Assembly (NCBI GenBank): GCA_036272915.1
Contig: DATAXV010000035.1
Span: 1-63,080 of the forward strand
DNA: 63,080 nucleotides
Source of the DNA: DATAXV01 sp036272915
Lineage (GTDB): Bacteria > Chloroflexota > Dormibacteria > Dormibacterales > Dormibacteraceae
Reading direction: 5' to 3'
Shown here: positions 1 to 8,061 of the stretch, in pieces
How the letters are laid out: every line of letters starts with the position of its first letter
How positions within the stretch are numbered: the first letter of the stretch is position 1
Position numbers and translations under genes: made by a program
The notes under the pieces: generated by a model
What the model saw: the letters and a program-made list of their open reading frames with translations, nothing else
What the model was told of the DNA's origin: nothing
The model's database searches: none

Positions 1-1
1 C

Positions 2-646
2 TCCGGCGGCCGGCGCAACGACCTGGAGACGATGCGGCGCTCGGTGCCGCTCCACTACACCGACTACGGCTACGGCTTCCACGAGATCAAGCTCGCCTTC
101 CACCACACCCTCTACCAGTGGATCCCCTACTTCCGGGAGACGACGCTCTCCTGGGACGGGGGCGAATCCCGCCACAACCAGAACATCGACAGCTTCTCCT
201 TCCACTGCGCGATGGCGGGCATGCTCTCGATCGCGATCGACATCAGGAAGGACGGCTACGACTTCGCCCTGATCCGGCGAATGATCGAGGTCTGGCGGAG
301 GGCCGCCCCGCACCTGCTTCACGGCGACCACTACGCCCTGACGCCGTTCAGCAAGAGCCCCGAGCGCTGGGTGGTGGCCCAGTTCGACAGCCCCGAGCGA
401 GGTGAGGGCTACATCCAGGCGATCCGCCACCGCGACAGCGCCGATGGCCGCTTCACCGCCCGTCCCCGGGGTCTGGCGCCCGACGCCACCTACGTGCTCG
501 AGGAGGGGGAGACGGGCCGGACCTGGACCGCCTCCGGCCGCGAGCTGCTGGAGCAGGGCGCGACCTTCGAGCTGCCGCCGCGCAGCGGATCGATCTGGTT
601 CTATCGTCGTCGGCAGGACGATGCAGGAGGAGCCACCAATGGCTGA
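2..646 (+). CDS. GH36-type alpha-galactosidase, C-terminal part (5' end outside window)
   Basis: The reading frame is already open at base 2, so only the last 214 codons are seen. The first residues, S-G-G-R-R-N-D-L-E-T-M, followed by V-P-L-H-Y-T-D-Y, match the stretch around the acid/base aspartate of family 36 alpha-galactosidases; the Asp of Y-T-D-Y is the likely catalytic residue. After the barrel comes a beta-rich C-terminal domain ending in S-G-S-I-W-F-Y-R. The expected role is release of galactosyl or related residues from oligosaccharides. The stop overlaps the ATG of the next gene (ATGGCTGA), so the two are probably translationally coupled in one catabolic operon. The family call is fairly sure; the substrate is not. 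Confidence 0.72.
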   Translation, partial: SGGRRNDLETMRRSVPLHYTDYGYGFHEIKLAFHHTLYQWIPYFRETTLSWDGGESRHNQNIDSFSFHCAMAGMLSIAIDIRKDGYDFALIRRMIEVWRRAAPHLLHGDHYALTPFSKSPERWVVAQFDSPERGEGYIQAIRHRDSADGRFTARPRGLAPDATYVLEEGETGRTWTASGRELLEQGATFELPPRSGSIWFYRRRQDDAGGATNG

Positions 647-1694
647 CGCGACCTTCGACGTCCCCACCCTGGAGGGCATCTGCCGCCGCGTCCTGGTCGC
701 CCTCGGGACCCCCGAGGACCTGGCCACCACGGTGGCCACCTCGCTCGTGCTCTCCAACCTGGTCGGCCACGACTCCCACGGCATCGTCCGGCTATCCCAG
801 TACGCGGGGATGATCCGGAGCGGCCAGGTCGACCCGGCGGCGAGGCCCCACGTCGACAACCGGAGGGGGGCCGTCGCCACCATCGACGGCGGCTGGGGCT
901 TCGGCCAGCCCGCCGCCCAGCTGGCGACCAGCGTCGTCGTCGAGGCGGCCCGCTCGATGGGGGTCGGGATGGTCGCCATCCGCAGCTGCAACCACGTCGG
1001 CCGGCTCGGCGAGTACGTCACCTCGATCGCCCGCTCCGGTCAGATGGGGATGGCCTTCTGCAACGCCGGCGCCGTGGTCGCGCCCTTCGGCGGTGCGGGC
1101 AGGGCGCTGGGCACCAACCCGTTCGCCTGGGCCGTGCCCCGGCGCGGCGAGGATCCGATCTTCGCCGACTTCGCCACCTCCGGGATCGCCGAGGGCAAGC
1201 TCAACATCGCCCGCGGTGAGGGACGCGCGGTCGCCCTCGGCTACGTCATCGATGCCGAGGGCAGGCCCAGCACCAACCCCGAGGACTTCTACGCGGGCGG
1301 GTCGCTCCTCCCCTTCGGCGCCCACAAGGGCTCGGGCATGTCGATGCTGATCGAGCTCTCCGCAGGCCTTCTCTCCGGCATGGGCGCCTCCTGCATGGCC
1401 ACCTTCGGCGGAGGCAACGGGACTCTCGTCATGGCCACCGACGTGGGCGCCTTCATACCCCTCGACGACTACATGGACCAGGTCGACGTCTTCTGCTCGG
1501 AGCTGAACCGGCAGGCGGCGCCGCGCGACGGCGGCGAGGTGCTGCTCCCTGGAGAGGTCGAGTTCCGGACCAAGGCCGGCCGCGAGCCCGACCACATCCC
1601 CGTCGGCGTCGGCGTCCGCCGGCCGGTCACCGTGCTGGCCGGTGAGCTCGGCGTCGACATCGGCGAATTCGCCCTGGCCGAACGATCCGGCTGA
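639..1694 (+). CDS. Ldh_2-family NAD(P)-dependent 2-hydroxyacid (malate/lactate-type) dehydrogenase
   Basis: The 351-residue protein has the hallmarks of the malate/L-lactate dehydrogenase family that also includes ureidoglycolate and sugar-derived 2-hydroxyacid dehydrogenases. These are an early G-H-D-S-H-G-I-V-R-L motif, a central R-S-C-N-H-V-G-R-L-G with the catalytic His, G-T-N-P-F-A near residue 160, and L-P-F-G-A-H-K-G-S-G-M near residue 225. It should interconvert a 2-hydroxyacid and a 2-oxoacid in the cytosol. The ATG at 639 is chosen because AGGAGG lies 8 bases upstream (625-630) and it overlaps the alpha-galactosidase stop. Context (glycosidase, Gfo/Idh, enolase superfamily) suggests a sugar-acid substrate; the exact one cannot be read from the sequence. 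Confidence 0.85.
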   Translation: MADATFDVPTLEGICRRVLVALGTPEDLATTVATSLVLSNLVGHDSHGIVRLSQYAGMIRSGQVDPAARPHVDNRRGAVATIDGGWGFGQPAAQLATSVVVEAARSMGVGMVAIRSCNHVGRLGEYVTSIARSGQMGMAFCNAGAVVAPFGGAGRALGTNPFAWAVPRRGEDPIFADFATSGIAEGKLNIARGEGRAVALGYVIDAEGRPSTNPEDFYAGGSLLPFGAHKGSGMSMLIELSAGLLSGMGASCMATFGGGNGTLVMATDVGAFIPLDDYMDQVDVFCSELNRQAAPRDGGEVLLPGEVEFRTKAGREPDHIPVGVGVRRPVTVLAGELGVDIGEFALAERSG

Positions 1695-1739
1695 GGGCAG
1701 TGTCCCCCCGCCCGAGGAACACGCCTCCATCCGGTCAGC

Positions 1740-1940
1740 TCCAGGCCAGCGTCCGGCGCACCGCTCACCGTCCAGCTCAGCTCGGAGCCGACGTTGAGCA
1801 GGCGCATGCCCTCCTCGGCGCGGCGGCGGGCGGCGTCCATGCTGCCGCAGACCGGGCCGGAGACGAGCCCGTGGGCAGCGGCGGCATCGACCACCCTCCG
1901 GACCAGCCGCGCGTGCTCGGGGTTCGGTGGTGAAGGTCGA
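1740..1940 (-). pseudogene. Remnant of an HpcH/HpaI-family aldolase C-terminus
   Basis: On the minus strand an open stretch encodes N-P-E-H-A-R-L-V-R-R-V-V-D-A-A, then S-M-D-A-A-R-R-R-A-E-E-G, then L-L-N-V-G-S-E-L-S-W. In this order the pieces match the last 60 or so residues of 2-keto-3-deoxy-acid (HpcH/HpaI) aldolases. There is no start codon with a ribosome site. The frame runs on without a proper stop into the antisense of the dehydrogenase gene, and nothing aldolase-like precedes it in frame. I read it as a truncated relic between two convergent genes; an intact aldolase would have suited the pathway. Recognition is by eye, so confidence is moderate. Confidence 0.5.
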
Positions 1941-1978
1941 GGACGGCCCGCGCCAGGCTCCGACGGTCGCCGGCGCGG

Positions 1979-2968
1979 TCAGACGTCCTCGAGCGCCCCC
2001 GACTCCAGCGAGCGGTGGATGGCGACCAGCGTCCGGGTGTTGGCGAGCCCGTCGAGCAGTGTGGAGCGGGAGCGGTCGCCGGCGACGACGCGGTCGATCA
2101 ACGCCTGGAGGCTGTCGCGACTGTAGTCGAGCGCCTTCAGGTGGCGGTAGCCGCGCCGGCTCGAGGCGAGGTGGACCATCTGGTCGTGGGTGTCGACGTA
2201 GAGGGCGCCCTCGGTGCCGATCACCTCGAACTTGAAGTCGACCAGCGCCGGCATGCTGTCCGGCAGCACCCAGGAGGCCTCGAAGAGACCGTCACAGCCA
2301 TCGCCGTAGCGGACCATGGTGTGGACGTAGTCGGGCGTGTCGATGCCCATCGGCGCCAGCTTCCGCCGTGACCCGTTGGCCCACACGCGTTCCGCCGACT
2401 TGCCGGAGAGCCACTGGGCGAGGTCGAGCACGTGGCTGAGAAGGAACCAGGCGCTGGTCGTGCGGCCGGCCCAGCTCAGCATTCGCGTGGGGGACTCGAT
2501 GGCGTTGTTGAGGCGGCTCATGAAGGAGAGAACGTCGCCGATGTCGCCGGCCTGGATCGCCTCGTGGGCCGCGGCGAAAGGAGCGCTCCACCGGTTGCCG
2601 AAGTGCACTTCGGCGACGATGTCCGCCGCCGTCGCCGCGTCCACCATCGCCCGCGCGTCCTCGACCGTCGTGGCCAGCGGCTTCTCCAGGATGGCGTGCA
2701 TGCCGCGGGCGGCACAGGTCAGGAGCGGGTCCCGGTGCGACGCGTCCGGAGTGGCGATGTAGACGGCGTCGAGGCGCGCCTCCTCGATCATCCGGTCCAG
2801 CGAGGAGAAGGCGGGGACGGAGACCGCACCTCCCAGCCGCTCGGCCCGCCCTGGGAGCACATCGCAGACGCCCTCGAGGGTCATGTCGTGCAGAAATCCC
2901 GGCCTTCGCGCCGACTCCGCGAACTGGGATCCCATCAGGCCGCACCCGACCACACCGAACCTCGCCAT
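1979..2968 (-). CDS. Gfo/Idh/MocA-family NAD(P)-dependent oxidoreductase
   Basis: The 329-residue protein starts with the Rossmann motif G-V-V-G-C-G-L-M-G and contains Y-I-A-T-P-D-A-S-H-R-D near residue 70. The family catalytic stretch E-K-P-L-A-T-T follows at about residues 94-100, and then the C-terminal beta-sheet domain. Members oxidise or reduce sugars, inositols and sugar acids with bound NAD(P). Length is typical. It faces the dehydrogenase across the aldolase relic and reads towards it. An A-G-C-rich leader with GGGGAGGTAGCG just before the ATG gives a good ribosome site. Substrate is unknown; a sugar or sugar-acid role is inferred from neighbours. Confidence 0.9.
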   Translation of the reverse strand: MARFGVVGCGLMGSQFAESARRPGFLHDMTLEGVCDVLPGRAERLGGAVSVPAFSSLDRMIEEARLDAVYIATPDASHRDPLLTCAARGMHAILEKPLATTVEDARAMVDAATAADIVAEVHFGNRWSAPFAAAHEAIQAGDIGDVLSFMSRLNNAIESPTRMLSWAGRTTSAWFLLSHVLDLAQWLSGKSAERVWANGSRRKLAPMGIDTPDYVHTMVRYGDGCDGLFEASWVLPDSMPALVDFKFEVIGTEGALYVDTHDQMVHLASSRRGYRHLKALDYSRDSLQALIDRVVAGDRSRSTLLDGLANTRTLVAIHRSLESGALEDV

Positions 2969-3019
2969 CGCTACCTCCCCGCCCCGAGGTCTAACCCCGG
3001 GCTCAGGTCATCCCGTTCC

Positions 3020-3448
3020 CTACTCGCCAGAGGTCTCAGGGGCAATGAGTTTGAGAGTCGGGAAGTACGTGCGATAGCGCCGTGCGTCCCTGGTGAGTAG
3101 TGTCAGCCGCTCCACTGCAGCATGAGCGCCCATGTAGAAGTCGGGGAGTGGCGAACGCCGCGCACCGCCGACTCGCCGATATCTAAGAAAGCATTTCCCC
3201 GCCAGGAAGCCAGCCTCATGGGGCAGCGGGAGCCTGATGAAATCCGATTGCTGCAGCGCGGAGTCAAGGTCCTCGGTGCGGTCGAAACCCATGGAGACCT
3301 CCGCATAGATGATCGGATTGATGGCGAGCCGCGAACGGGTCGCTGCCTCCGCCAGCTGGGCGGCCGACCAAGAGCCCCAGCGTGGGTCGTCTGTCGTCAC
3401 ATCGAGGATCACGTTGGTGTCCACCAGGACGGGGCCGCCGTTCGTCAT
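3020..3448 (-). CDS. vapC: PIN-domain ribonuclease toxin (VapC-like)
   Basis: The 142-residue protein opens with L-V-D-T-N-V-I-L-D, the first acidic motif of PIN nucleases. It continues with an acidic A-E-V-S around residue 50, P-D-F-Y-M-G-A-H-A near residue 103 and L-T-R-D-A-R-R-Y near residue 118, giving the usual four metal-binding acids. VapC toxins cut tRNA or rRNA in the cytosol when released from the antitoxin. The start ATG overlaps the stop of the upstream antitoxin gene by four bases (3445-3448), typical of coupled vapBC pairs. The Asp-Phe-Tyr variant of the third motif is found in many VapC proteins. Target RNA is unknown. Confidence 0.9.
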   Translation of the reverse strand: MTNGGPVLVDTNVILDVTTDDPRWGSWSAAQLAEAATRSRLAINPIIYAEVSMGFDRTEDLDSALQQSDFIRLPLPHEAGFLAGKCFLRYRRVGGARRSPLPDFYMGAHAAVERLTLLTRDARRYRTYFPTLKLIAPETSGE

Positions 3449-3669
3449 TGGCCTCTGGTCAGCGCAATGATCTCGTCGGTCGTCAGGCGACTTGTCGCCG
3501 TGCCGCGCATGCGATTGATCAGAGTCCGGCCGCGGTCACCTCCATCCACCTTCACCAGACGAACCGTGTCGCCGTCGAGATCGAACTCGACCTGAGCTCC
3601 AGGCTGAAGGCCTAGCCGATCGCGGATCTCCTGGGGGACGGTGACCTGTCCCTTGGCCGTAATCCTCAT
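3445..3669 (-). CDS. vapB: AbrB/MazE-type antitoxin (VapB-like)
   Basis: The 74-residue protein begins M-R-I-T-A-K-G-Q-V-T-V-P-Q-E-I-R, the swapped-hairpin AbrB DNA-binding fold, followed by G-A-Q-V-E-F-D. The C-terminal third, with T-T-D-E-I-I-A-L-T-R-G, is the part that would bind and block the toxin. The gene precedes vapC with a four-base overlap. An imperfect inverted repeat centred on TACCGGTA lies 10-31 bases upstream of the start, and is the natural place for autorepression by the toxin-antitoxin complex. Family assignment is firm. Confidence 0.9.
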   Translation of the reverse strand: MRITAKGQVTVPQEIRDRLGLQPGAQVEFDLDGDTVRLVKVDGGDRGRTLINRMRGTATSRLTTDEIIALTRGQ

Positions 3670-3678
3670 CGCCCGGTC

Positions 3679-3700
3679 GTAATCCTACCGGTAAGAGTAA
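3679..3700. promoter_or_regulatory. Imperfect inverted repeat upstream of vapBC (candidate autoregulatory operator)
   Basis: The perfect palindrome TACCGGTA (3686-3693) is flanked by partly matching arms, GTAATCC on the left and AGAGTAA on the right, just upstream of the antitoxin start at 3669. AbrB-type antitoxins usually repress their own operon from such a site. The function is inferred from position only. Confidence 0.4.
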
Positions 3701-3760
3701 GAATTCAACCGGGCTCCGGCCGGCGCCAGGCATCCGTGCGTCGAGCGGGGACAAGCCGGA

Positions 3761-3774
3761 ATATCGTTCGATAT
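3761..3774. promoter_or_regulatory. 14-bp palindrome upstream of the enolase-superfamily gene (candidate operator)
   Basis: ATATCG-TT-CGATAT is a perfect inverted repeat with a two-base centre. It is AT-rich against a GC-rich background and lies 89 bases before the ATG at 3863. It is placed to control the 3863-7968 gene run. The regulator is unknown; a GntR- or LacI-type protein would be the usual partner. Confidence 0.4.
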
Positions 3775-3862
3775 GAAGGGTCCGACCCTCGGTCGGCACC
3801 GTCGCTCGGCCTGCGCACCTCAGTCGTCCGCCGTACCCGCCAAACGCTCCAAAGGAGTCCCG

Positions 3863-4987
3863 ATGGTCATCACCGACGTAGAGGCACTGATGCTCCGGCA
3901 GCCCAGCGAACTCAACGCCAAGGCAGCCGACGGCAGTCAGGACGCGCTGGTCATCCGGGTTCATACGGATGAGGGGATCGTCGGCCTGGGCGAGGTGGAT
4001 TCGATCCCGGCAGTGGCCAAGGCGGTGGTCGAGGCGCCGGCGTCGCACAAGCTGGCCAACGGCCTTCGTTCCCTTCTCGTCGGCGAGAACCCGCTCGACA
4101 TCGGCCGGCTCTGGCAGAAGATGTACGTCGGCACCCTCTACTTCGGGCGGCGGGGCGCCGCCATCCACGCCATCGCCGGCGTTGACATCGCCCTCTGGGA
4201 CATCGCTGGCAAGGCGGCGGGCAGGCCCATCCACGCGTTGCTCGGTGGGGCTCGCCGGGACCGGATCCGCGCCTACGCCAGCACGCTGATGCCGTTCACA
4301 GTCGAGGAGACGCGGAGCGTGGTCCGCTCCCATCTCGACGCCGGGTTCCGCGCGATCAAGCTCGGCTACGGACCCCTCGGGCAGGACGCCGAACTCGATG
4401 TCGCCCTGGTCCGCGCTGCGCGTGAGGAGGGCGGCGACGCCTTCGACCTGATGGTCGACATCGGCAAGGGCTGGGTCAGCATCCGCGACGCCATCGACCG
4501 CTCCCGCCGCATGGCCGAGTACCGGCCCTACTGGATCGAGGAGCCGTTCCTGCCCGACGACTACGAGAAGTACCAGGCGCTGGTCGAGGCGGTCGACACG
4601 CCGATCACGGCCGGTGAGGAGGAGTCGGTGCTCTCCGACTTCGAGCGGCTGGTGGATCGGGGTGGTGTCGAGGTGGTGCAGCCGGACGTGACCCGCGCCG
4701 GCGGCATCAGCGAGGTCTCCCGCATCGCCGACATGGTCCGCCGCCGTGGCCGCCGCTGCGTCTGCCACGCCTGGAGCACCGGGATCATCAAGGCCGCCAC
4801 CCTGCAGCTGCTGGCCTCGATCGAGGAGGCCGACTACTTCGAATACTGCGTGCAGGAGACCGAGCTCAACCGGCACCTGGTCCCGGAGCGATTCCCGATC
4901 CAGGACGGGATGGTCTCCGTGCCCCAGGGCCCGGGCCTGGGCATCGAGATCGACGAAGAGGTCCTGGAGCGCTGCACCGTGAGGTGA
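3863..4987 (+). CDS. Enolase-superfamily (mandelate racemase/muconate lactonizing type) sugar-acid dehydratase or racemase
   Basis: The 374-residue protein has the capping domain (residues 1-120) and barrel of the mandelate racemase group. The catalytic elements are F-R-A-I-K-L-G-Y-G (Lys), L-M-V-D-I-G-K-G-W (first metal acid), Y-W-I-E-E-P-F (second), I-T-A-G-E-E-E (third) and C-H-A-W-S-T-G-I (general-base His). Relatives dehydrate aldonic or aldaric acids, or racemise 2-hydroxyacids, with Mg2+. The ATG at 3863 is chosen for AAAGGAG six bases upstream; an earlier in-frame start at 3773 lacks a ribosome site. It heads a run of four plus-strand genes. The exact acid substrate cannot be deduced. 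Confidence 0.88.
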   Translation: MVITDVEALMLRQPSELNAKAADGSQDALVIRVHTDEGIVGLGEVDSIPAVAKAVVEAPASHKLANGLRSLLVGENPLDIGRLWQKMYVGTLYFGRRGAAIHAIAGVDIALWDIAGKAAGRPIHALLGGARRDRIRAYASTLMPFTVEETRSVVRSHLDAGFRAIKLGYGPLGQDAELDVALVRAAREEGGDAFDLMVDIGKGWVSIRDAIDRSRRMAEYRPYWIEEPFLPDDYEKYQALVEAVDTPITAGEEESVLSDFERLVDRGGVEVVQPDVTRAGGISEVSRIADMVRRRGRRCVCHAWSTGIIKAATLQLLASIEEADYFEYCVQETELNRHLVPERFPIQDGMVSVPQGPGLGIEIDEEVLERCTVR

Positions 4988-5039
4988 CCGCCACACCCGG
5001 CGGTGCAGGTGGAGGACAACGTCGAATAGGAGGAGGAGC

Positions 5040-6059
5040 GTGATCGAGTCCCCGGTCGTGACCAGGATCGACTTCGACCGGCCCGGCCGCCAGGTCGGCC
5101 ACCTACAGCTGCCCAGGTCGAAGGACACCGCGGGCTGGGCCAGCCTCTTCATCCCCATCCTCTGCGTCACGGGTGGGGAGGGGCCGACGGTCCTCGTCAC
5201 CGGCGGCAACCACGGCGATGAGCCGGAGGGCCAGATCGCCTGCCTCAACCTCGCCCGCGAGCTCTCCGCCGAGGACGTCAGTGGCCGCGTCATCGTCATC
5301 CCCTGCCTCTCCCCCGAGGCCTCGCTCGCCTACACGCGCAGCTGGCCCTCAGGGGAGAATTTCAACCGGATCTTCCCCGGCGACCCTCGGGGCACGACCG
5401 CGCAGATCCTCGCCGACTACCTGACGCGCCACCTGTTCCCGATCAGCGACGCGGTCATCGACATTCATTCCGGCGGCCGCTCGATGATGTGCGTGCCCTG
5501 GTCGGAGATGCACCCGGTCGAGGACCCCGCGCTGCGCCGCCGGACGGCGGAGATGATGCTCGCCTGGAACGCCGACTACAGCACGATCTACATCGACGTC
5601 GCCGGGGGCGGCCTCCTGGTCGGGGAGGCCGAGCGGCAGGGCAAGCCCGTCATCGGCACCGAGCTGGGTGGGGGCGGCCAGGTGACGGCGCCGATCCACC
5701 GCCTCGCCGCGAGCGGGCTCCGCAACGTGCTGCGCCGCCTCGGCGTGCTCCGCGGCGAGGTCCAGACGCGCCGTTCCCTCGGCCTTCCGGAGACCGTGAT
5801 CCTGAGCGCCACCGAGATCGAGGACTACCAGCTGGCGCCCGTCTCAGGACTCTTCGAGACCCTCGTCGGGCTCGGCGAGGAGGTGCGGGAGGGGCAGCCG
5901 CTGGGCCGGATCCATCAGTTCGACATCGGCGCGCCGCCGGTCGAGATACCCTCTCAGGCGGCCGGCATCGTCTGCACTCTCCGAGCCATCGCCACCACCG
6001 ACCAGGGCGACTGCGTCTGCGTCGTGGCTCAGGTCGGCGATCGATCGGAGCTGATCTGA
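5040..6059 (+). CDS. Succinylglutamate desuccinylase/aspartoacylase-family zinc deacylase
   Basis: The 339-residue protein carries the zinc-carboxypeptidase-like motifs of the AstE/AspA family: G-G-N-H-G-D-E-P-E-G near residue 56 (His and Glu ligands), a Phe-Asn-Arg-Ile-Phe-Pro-Gly substrate loop, and D-I-H-S-G-G near residue 141 (third ligand). The last 80 residues form a biotinyl/lipoyl-like beta domain, common in this family. It should hydrolyse an N-acyl or amide bond. The GTG at 5040 follows AGGAGGAGC directly. Position between an enolase-superfamily enzyme and a ceramidase-like hydrolase points to an N-acylated sugar or amino-acid substrate, which is inference. Confidence 0.85.
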   Translation: MIESPVVTRIDFDRPGRQVGHLQLPRSKDTAGWASLFIPILCVTGGEGPTVLVTGGNHGDEPEGQIACLNLARELSAEDVSGRVIVIPCLSPEASLAYTRSWPSGENFNRIFPGDPRGTTAQILADYLTRHLFPISDAVIDIHSGGRSMMCVPWSEMHPVEDPALRRRTAEMMLAWNADYSTIYIDVAGGGLLVGEAERQGKPVIGTELGGGGQVTAPIHRLAASGLRNVLRRLGVLRGEVQTRRSLGLPETVILSATEIEDYQLAPVSGLFETLVGLGEEVREGQPLGRIHQFDIGAPPVEIPSQAAGIVCTLRAIATTDQGDCVCVVAQVGDRSELI

Positions 6060-6074
6060 GGAGGTGTGCGCGTC

Positions 6075-7463
6075 ATGAGCGACCTGCGCGTCGGCATCGG
6101 GACGGCCGACATCACGCCGCCCAGCGGTCTGCCTCACGGCTGCTGGCGTTTGCGCTCGCCCGGCCTGGCCGTCGGCACCCGCGATCCGATGATCACCCGG
6201 GCCCTGGTGCTGGAGGGGGGTGGGGAGCGCATCGCGATCATCACCGCCGACCTGGTCTTCAGCGGCCGCGCCCTCACCGACGAGGTCCGCGAGCGGGTGG
6301 GGAGGCTGGCCGGGATCGCGCCGGAGGCGATCCTCGTCAACGCCGCCCACAATCACTCGGCGCCGAGCATCACCAGGGGGCAGAGCATCGCCGGGCTCGG
6401 CCATGAGGGCGGCTTCGACGGGTACGAGGCGGTGCTGCCCGACCTCATCGCCGGCGCCGTCTACGAGGCGAGCGAGCGGCTCGAGCCGGCGCGGCTGGGC
6501 GCGGTGATGACCAGCGCCTCCGGCATCACCTCCAACCGGGTGCGCCACGAGCTCCAGGCGGACGACTCGCTGGGGGTCGTCCGGATCGACTCGGCGGAGG
6601 GTCGGGTCAGGGCGATCGTCGTCTGCTTCGCCTGCCATCCGATCTCGATCGGCGGCCACACGCTGCAGTGGAACGCGGAGTACCCGGGAGTCCTCCGCCG
6701 CGCCGTCGAGGCCGCCCACCCGGGCGTGCAGGCGCTCTTTCTGCAGGGCTCGGCCGGCGATGTCGCCCCCTTCAACTACTGGATGGGAAACGAGGCGTCG
6801 CTGCCGCAGACGTTCGAGAACCGGGACCGGCTGGGCGGCGCCATCGCCTCCCGCGCGCTGGCCGCGGCGCGGTCGATGGTCACCCACGAGGGGGCGCGTC
6901 TCGGCGCGCGCTCGGTGCGCCTGCCGCTGAGGCGCCGGCATGTGCCCTGGTCGCTGGATGAGATCAGCGAGGTCGAGCGCAAGCTCGAATCCGAGCCGGA
7001 GCCGGCCTATCCGGCCGTCTGGCCTCCTGACCTTCACACCATGAACTCGGCACAGCGCTTCCCTCTCCACTATCAGAGGGCCGCGGTGAGGATGTACGCG
7101 GACATGAAGCGGCGGGAGGACATCCCGCTCGACGTCGAGGTCCAGGCGCTGGCCGTCGGCGACGTGGCCCTGGTCGGGAACCCGTTCGAGCCGTTCAACC
7201 GGATCGGCGTCAGGATCCGCGAGGGCAGTCACTTCCCCGTCACCCTGGCCATGGGCTACTGCAATGACAGCCTCGGCTACCTGCCCAACACCGAGGACGT
7301 CGACTTTCTCGGCGACGTCCCTCTGGAGGAGGTTCTCGACCAGGACCGGTACCGCTGGGCCTACGGCATCACCAACACCAACGTCGAGAGGGGAGAGGTC
7401 GACCGCCTGATCGAGACCAGCCGGGGACTGCTCACGGATCTGGGCGCCAAGACCGGGCGCTGA
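6075..7463 (+). CDS. Neutral/alkaline ceramidase N-terminal-domain-like hydrolase
   Basis: The 462-residue protein starts V-G-I-G-T-A-D-I-T-P-P-S-G, the signature opening of the neutral ceramidase-like domain. N-A-A-H-N-H-S-A-P-S around residue 93 carries the zinc-binding His pair, and C-F-A-C-H-P-I-S-I-G-G with L-Q-G-S-A-G-D-V-A-P follow further on. No signal peptide is present, so the bacterial protein is probably cytosolic and unlikely to be a true ceramidase. Such proteins recur in sugar-utilisation clusters without a proven reaction. The ATG at 6075 is chosen because AGGAGG sits 10 bases upstream, while the GTG at 6066 would be too close. It follows the deacylase by 15 bases, so it is in the same operon. 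Confidence 0.8.
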   Translation: MSDLRVGIGTADITPPSGLPHGCWRLRSPGLAVGTRDPMITRALVLEGGGERIAIITADLVFSGRALTDEVRERVGRLAGIAPEAILVNAAHNHSAPSITRGQSIAGLGHEGGFDGYEAVLPDLIAGAVYEASERLEPARLGAVMTSASGITSNRVRHELQADDSLGVVRIDSAEGRVRAIVVCFACHPISIGGHTLQWNAEYPGVLRRAVEAAHPGVQALFLQGSAGDVAPFNYWMGNEASLPQTFENRDRLGGAIASRALAAARSMVTHEGARLGARSVRLPLRRRHVPWSLDEISEVERKLESEPEPAYPAVWPPDLHTMNSAQRFPLHYQRAAVRMYADMKRREDIPLDVEVQALAVGDVALVGNPFEPFNRIGVRIREGSHFPVTLAMGYCNDSLGYLPNTEDVDFLGDVPLEEVLDQDRYRWAYGITNTNVERGEVDRLIETSRGLLTDLGAKTGR

Positions 7464-7488
7464 CAGAGCCGACGGGGGGAGCGATTCG

Positions 7489-7968
7489 ATGCGCACCGCC
7501 GCGGATCTCCCCGAGCCGATCCGGGATCTGATCGTGGCCGGCCGCGACGCCTGGCGGGAGAGGGACTACCCGCGTGCCGAGGATCTCCTCGGCCGGGCGC
7601 TGGCCGAAGCCCAGCGGACCAGAAGCGCCTTCGGTGAGAGCGCCGCACTGCACTTCCTCGGCAACGTCGCCTTCAATCGCTGTCATGACACGGAGGCCCG
7701 ACGGCTACATCTGGCGGCGCTGTCGATCAGTCGCGCGGAGGGCGATGACCAGGGCATCGCGTCGTCCCTGGGCAGCCTGGCCCTGATCGACGCAGCCGAA
7801 GGAGATCGTCCACTCGCCGCGACCAGGTTCGACGAGGCCTTCGCCGCATACGAGCGGGCGATGATGCCCGAGGCGGCGGAGTCGCTCCGGCGCACGGCCC
7901 GGGCGTTGAGCGGCGGAACTCCACTCGACCGCATCGTCCACCGCCAGTCCGATGGGCGGCGATGCTGA
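7489..7968 (+). CDS. Short tetratricopeptide-repeat protein
   Basis: The 159-residue protein is almost wholly helical. It shows about three degenerate TPR units: one with A-W-R-E-R-D-Y-P-R-A-E-D-L-L-G near residues 21-40, one with L-H-F-L-G-N-V-A-F-N around residue 54, and one with G-S-L-A-L-I-D-A-A-E-G-D near residue 94. There is no signal peptide or enzyme motif. TPR units mediate protein contacts; the similar A-E-G-D spacing is reminiscent of the repeat regions of LuxR/AfsR-type regulators, so it may be a detached fragment of one. It follows the ceramidase-like gene by 25 bases and may be the last gene of that run. Function unknown. Confidence 0.6.
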   Translation: MRTAADLPEPIRDLIVAGRDAWRERDYPRAEDLLGRALAEAQRTRSAFGESAALHFLGNVAFNRCHDTEARRLHLAALSISRAEGDDQGIASSLGSLALIDAAEGDRPLAATRFDEAFAAYERAMMPEAAESLRRTARALSGGTPLDRIVHRQSDGRRC

Positions 7969-8061
7969 CCTGACCCCGGTTGGCCCGGTCTCCGTGCTGG
8001 GTTGGCTTCGGGATCGCGGTCCGGAGTGCGAGCGTGGCGGCGGCCCTCGGATACCTCGCCG

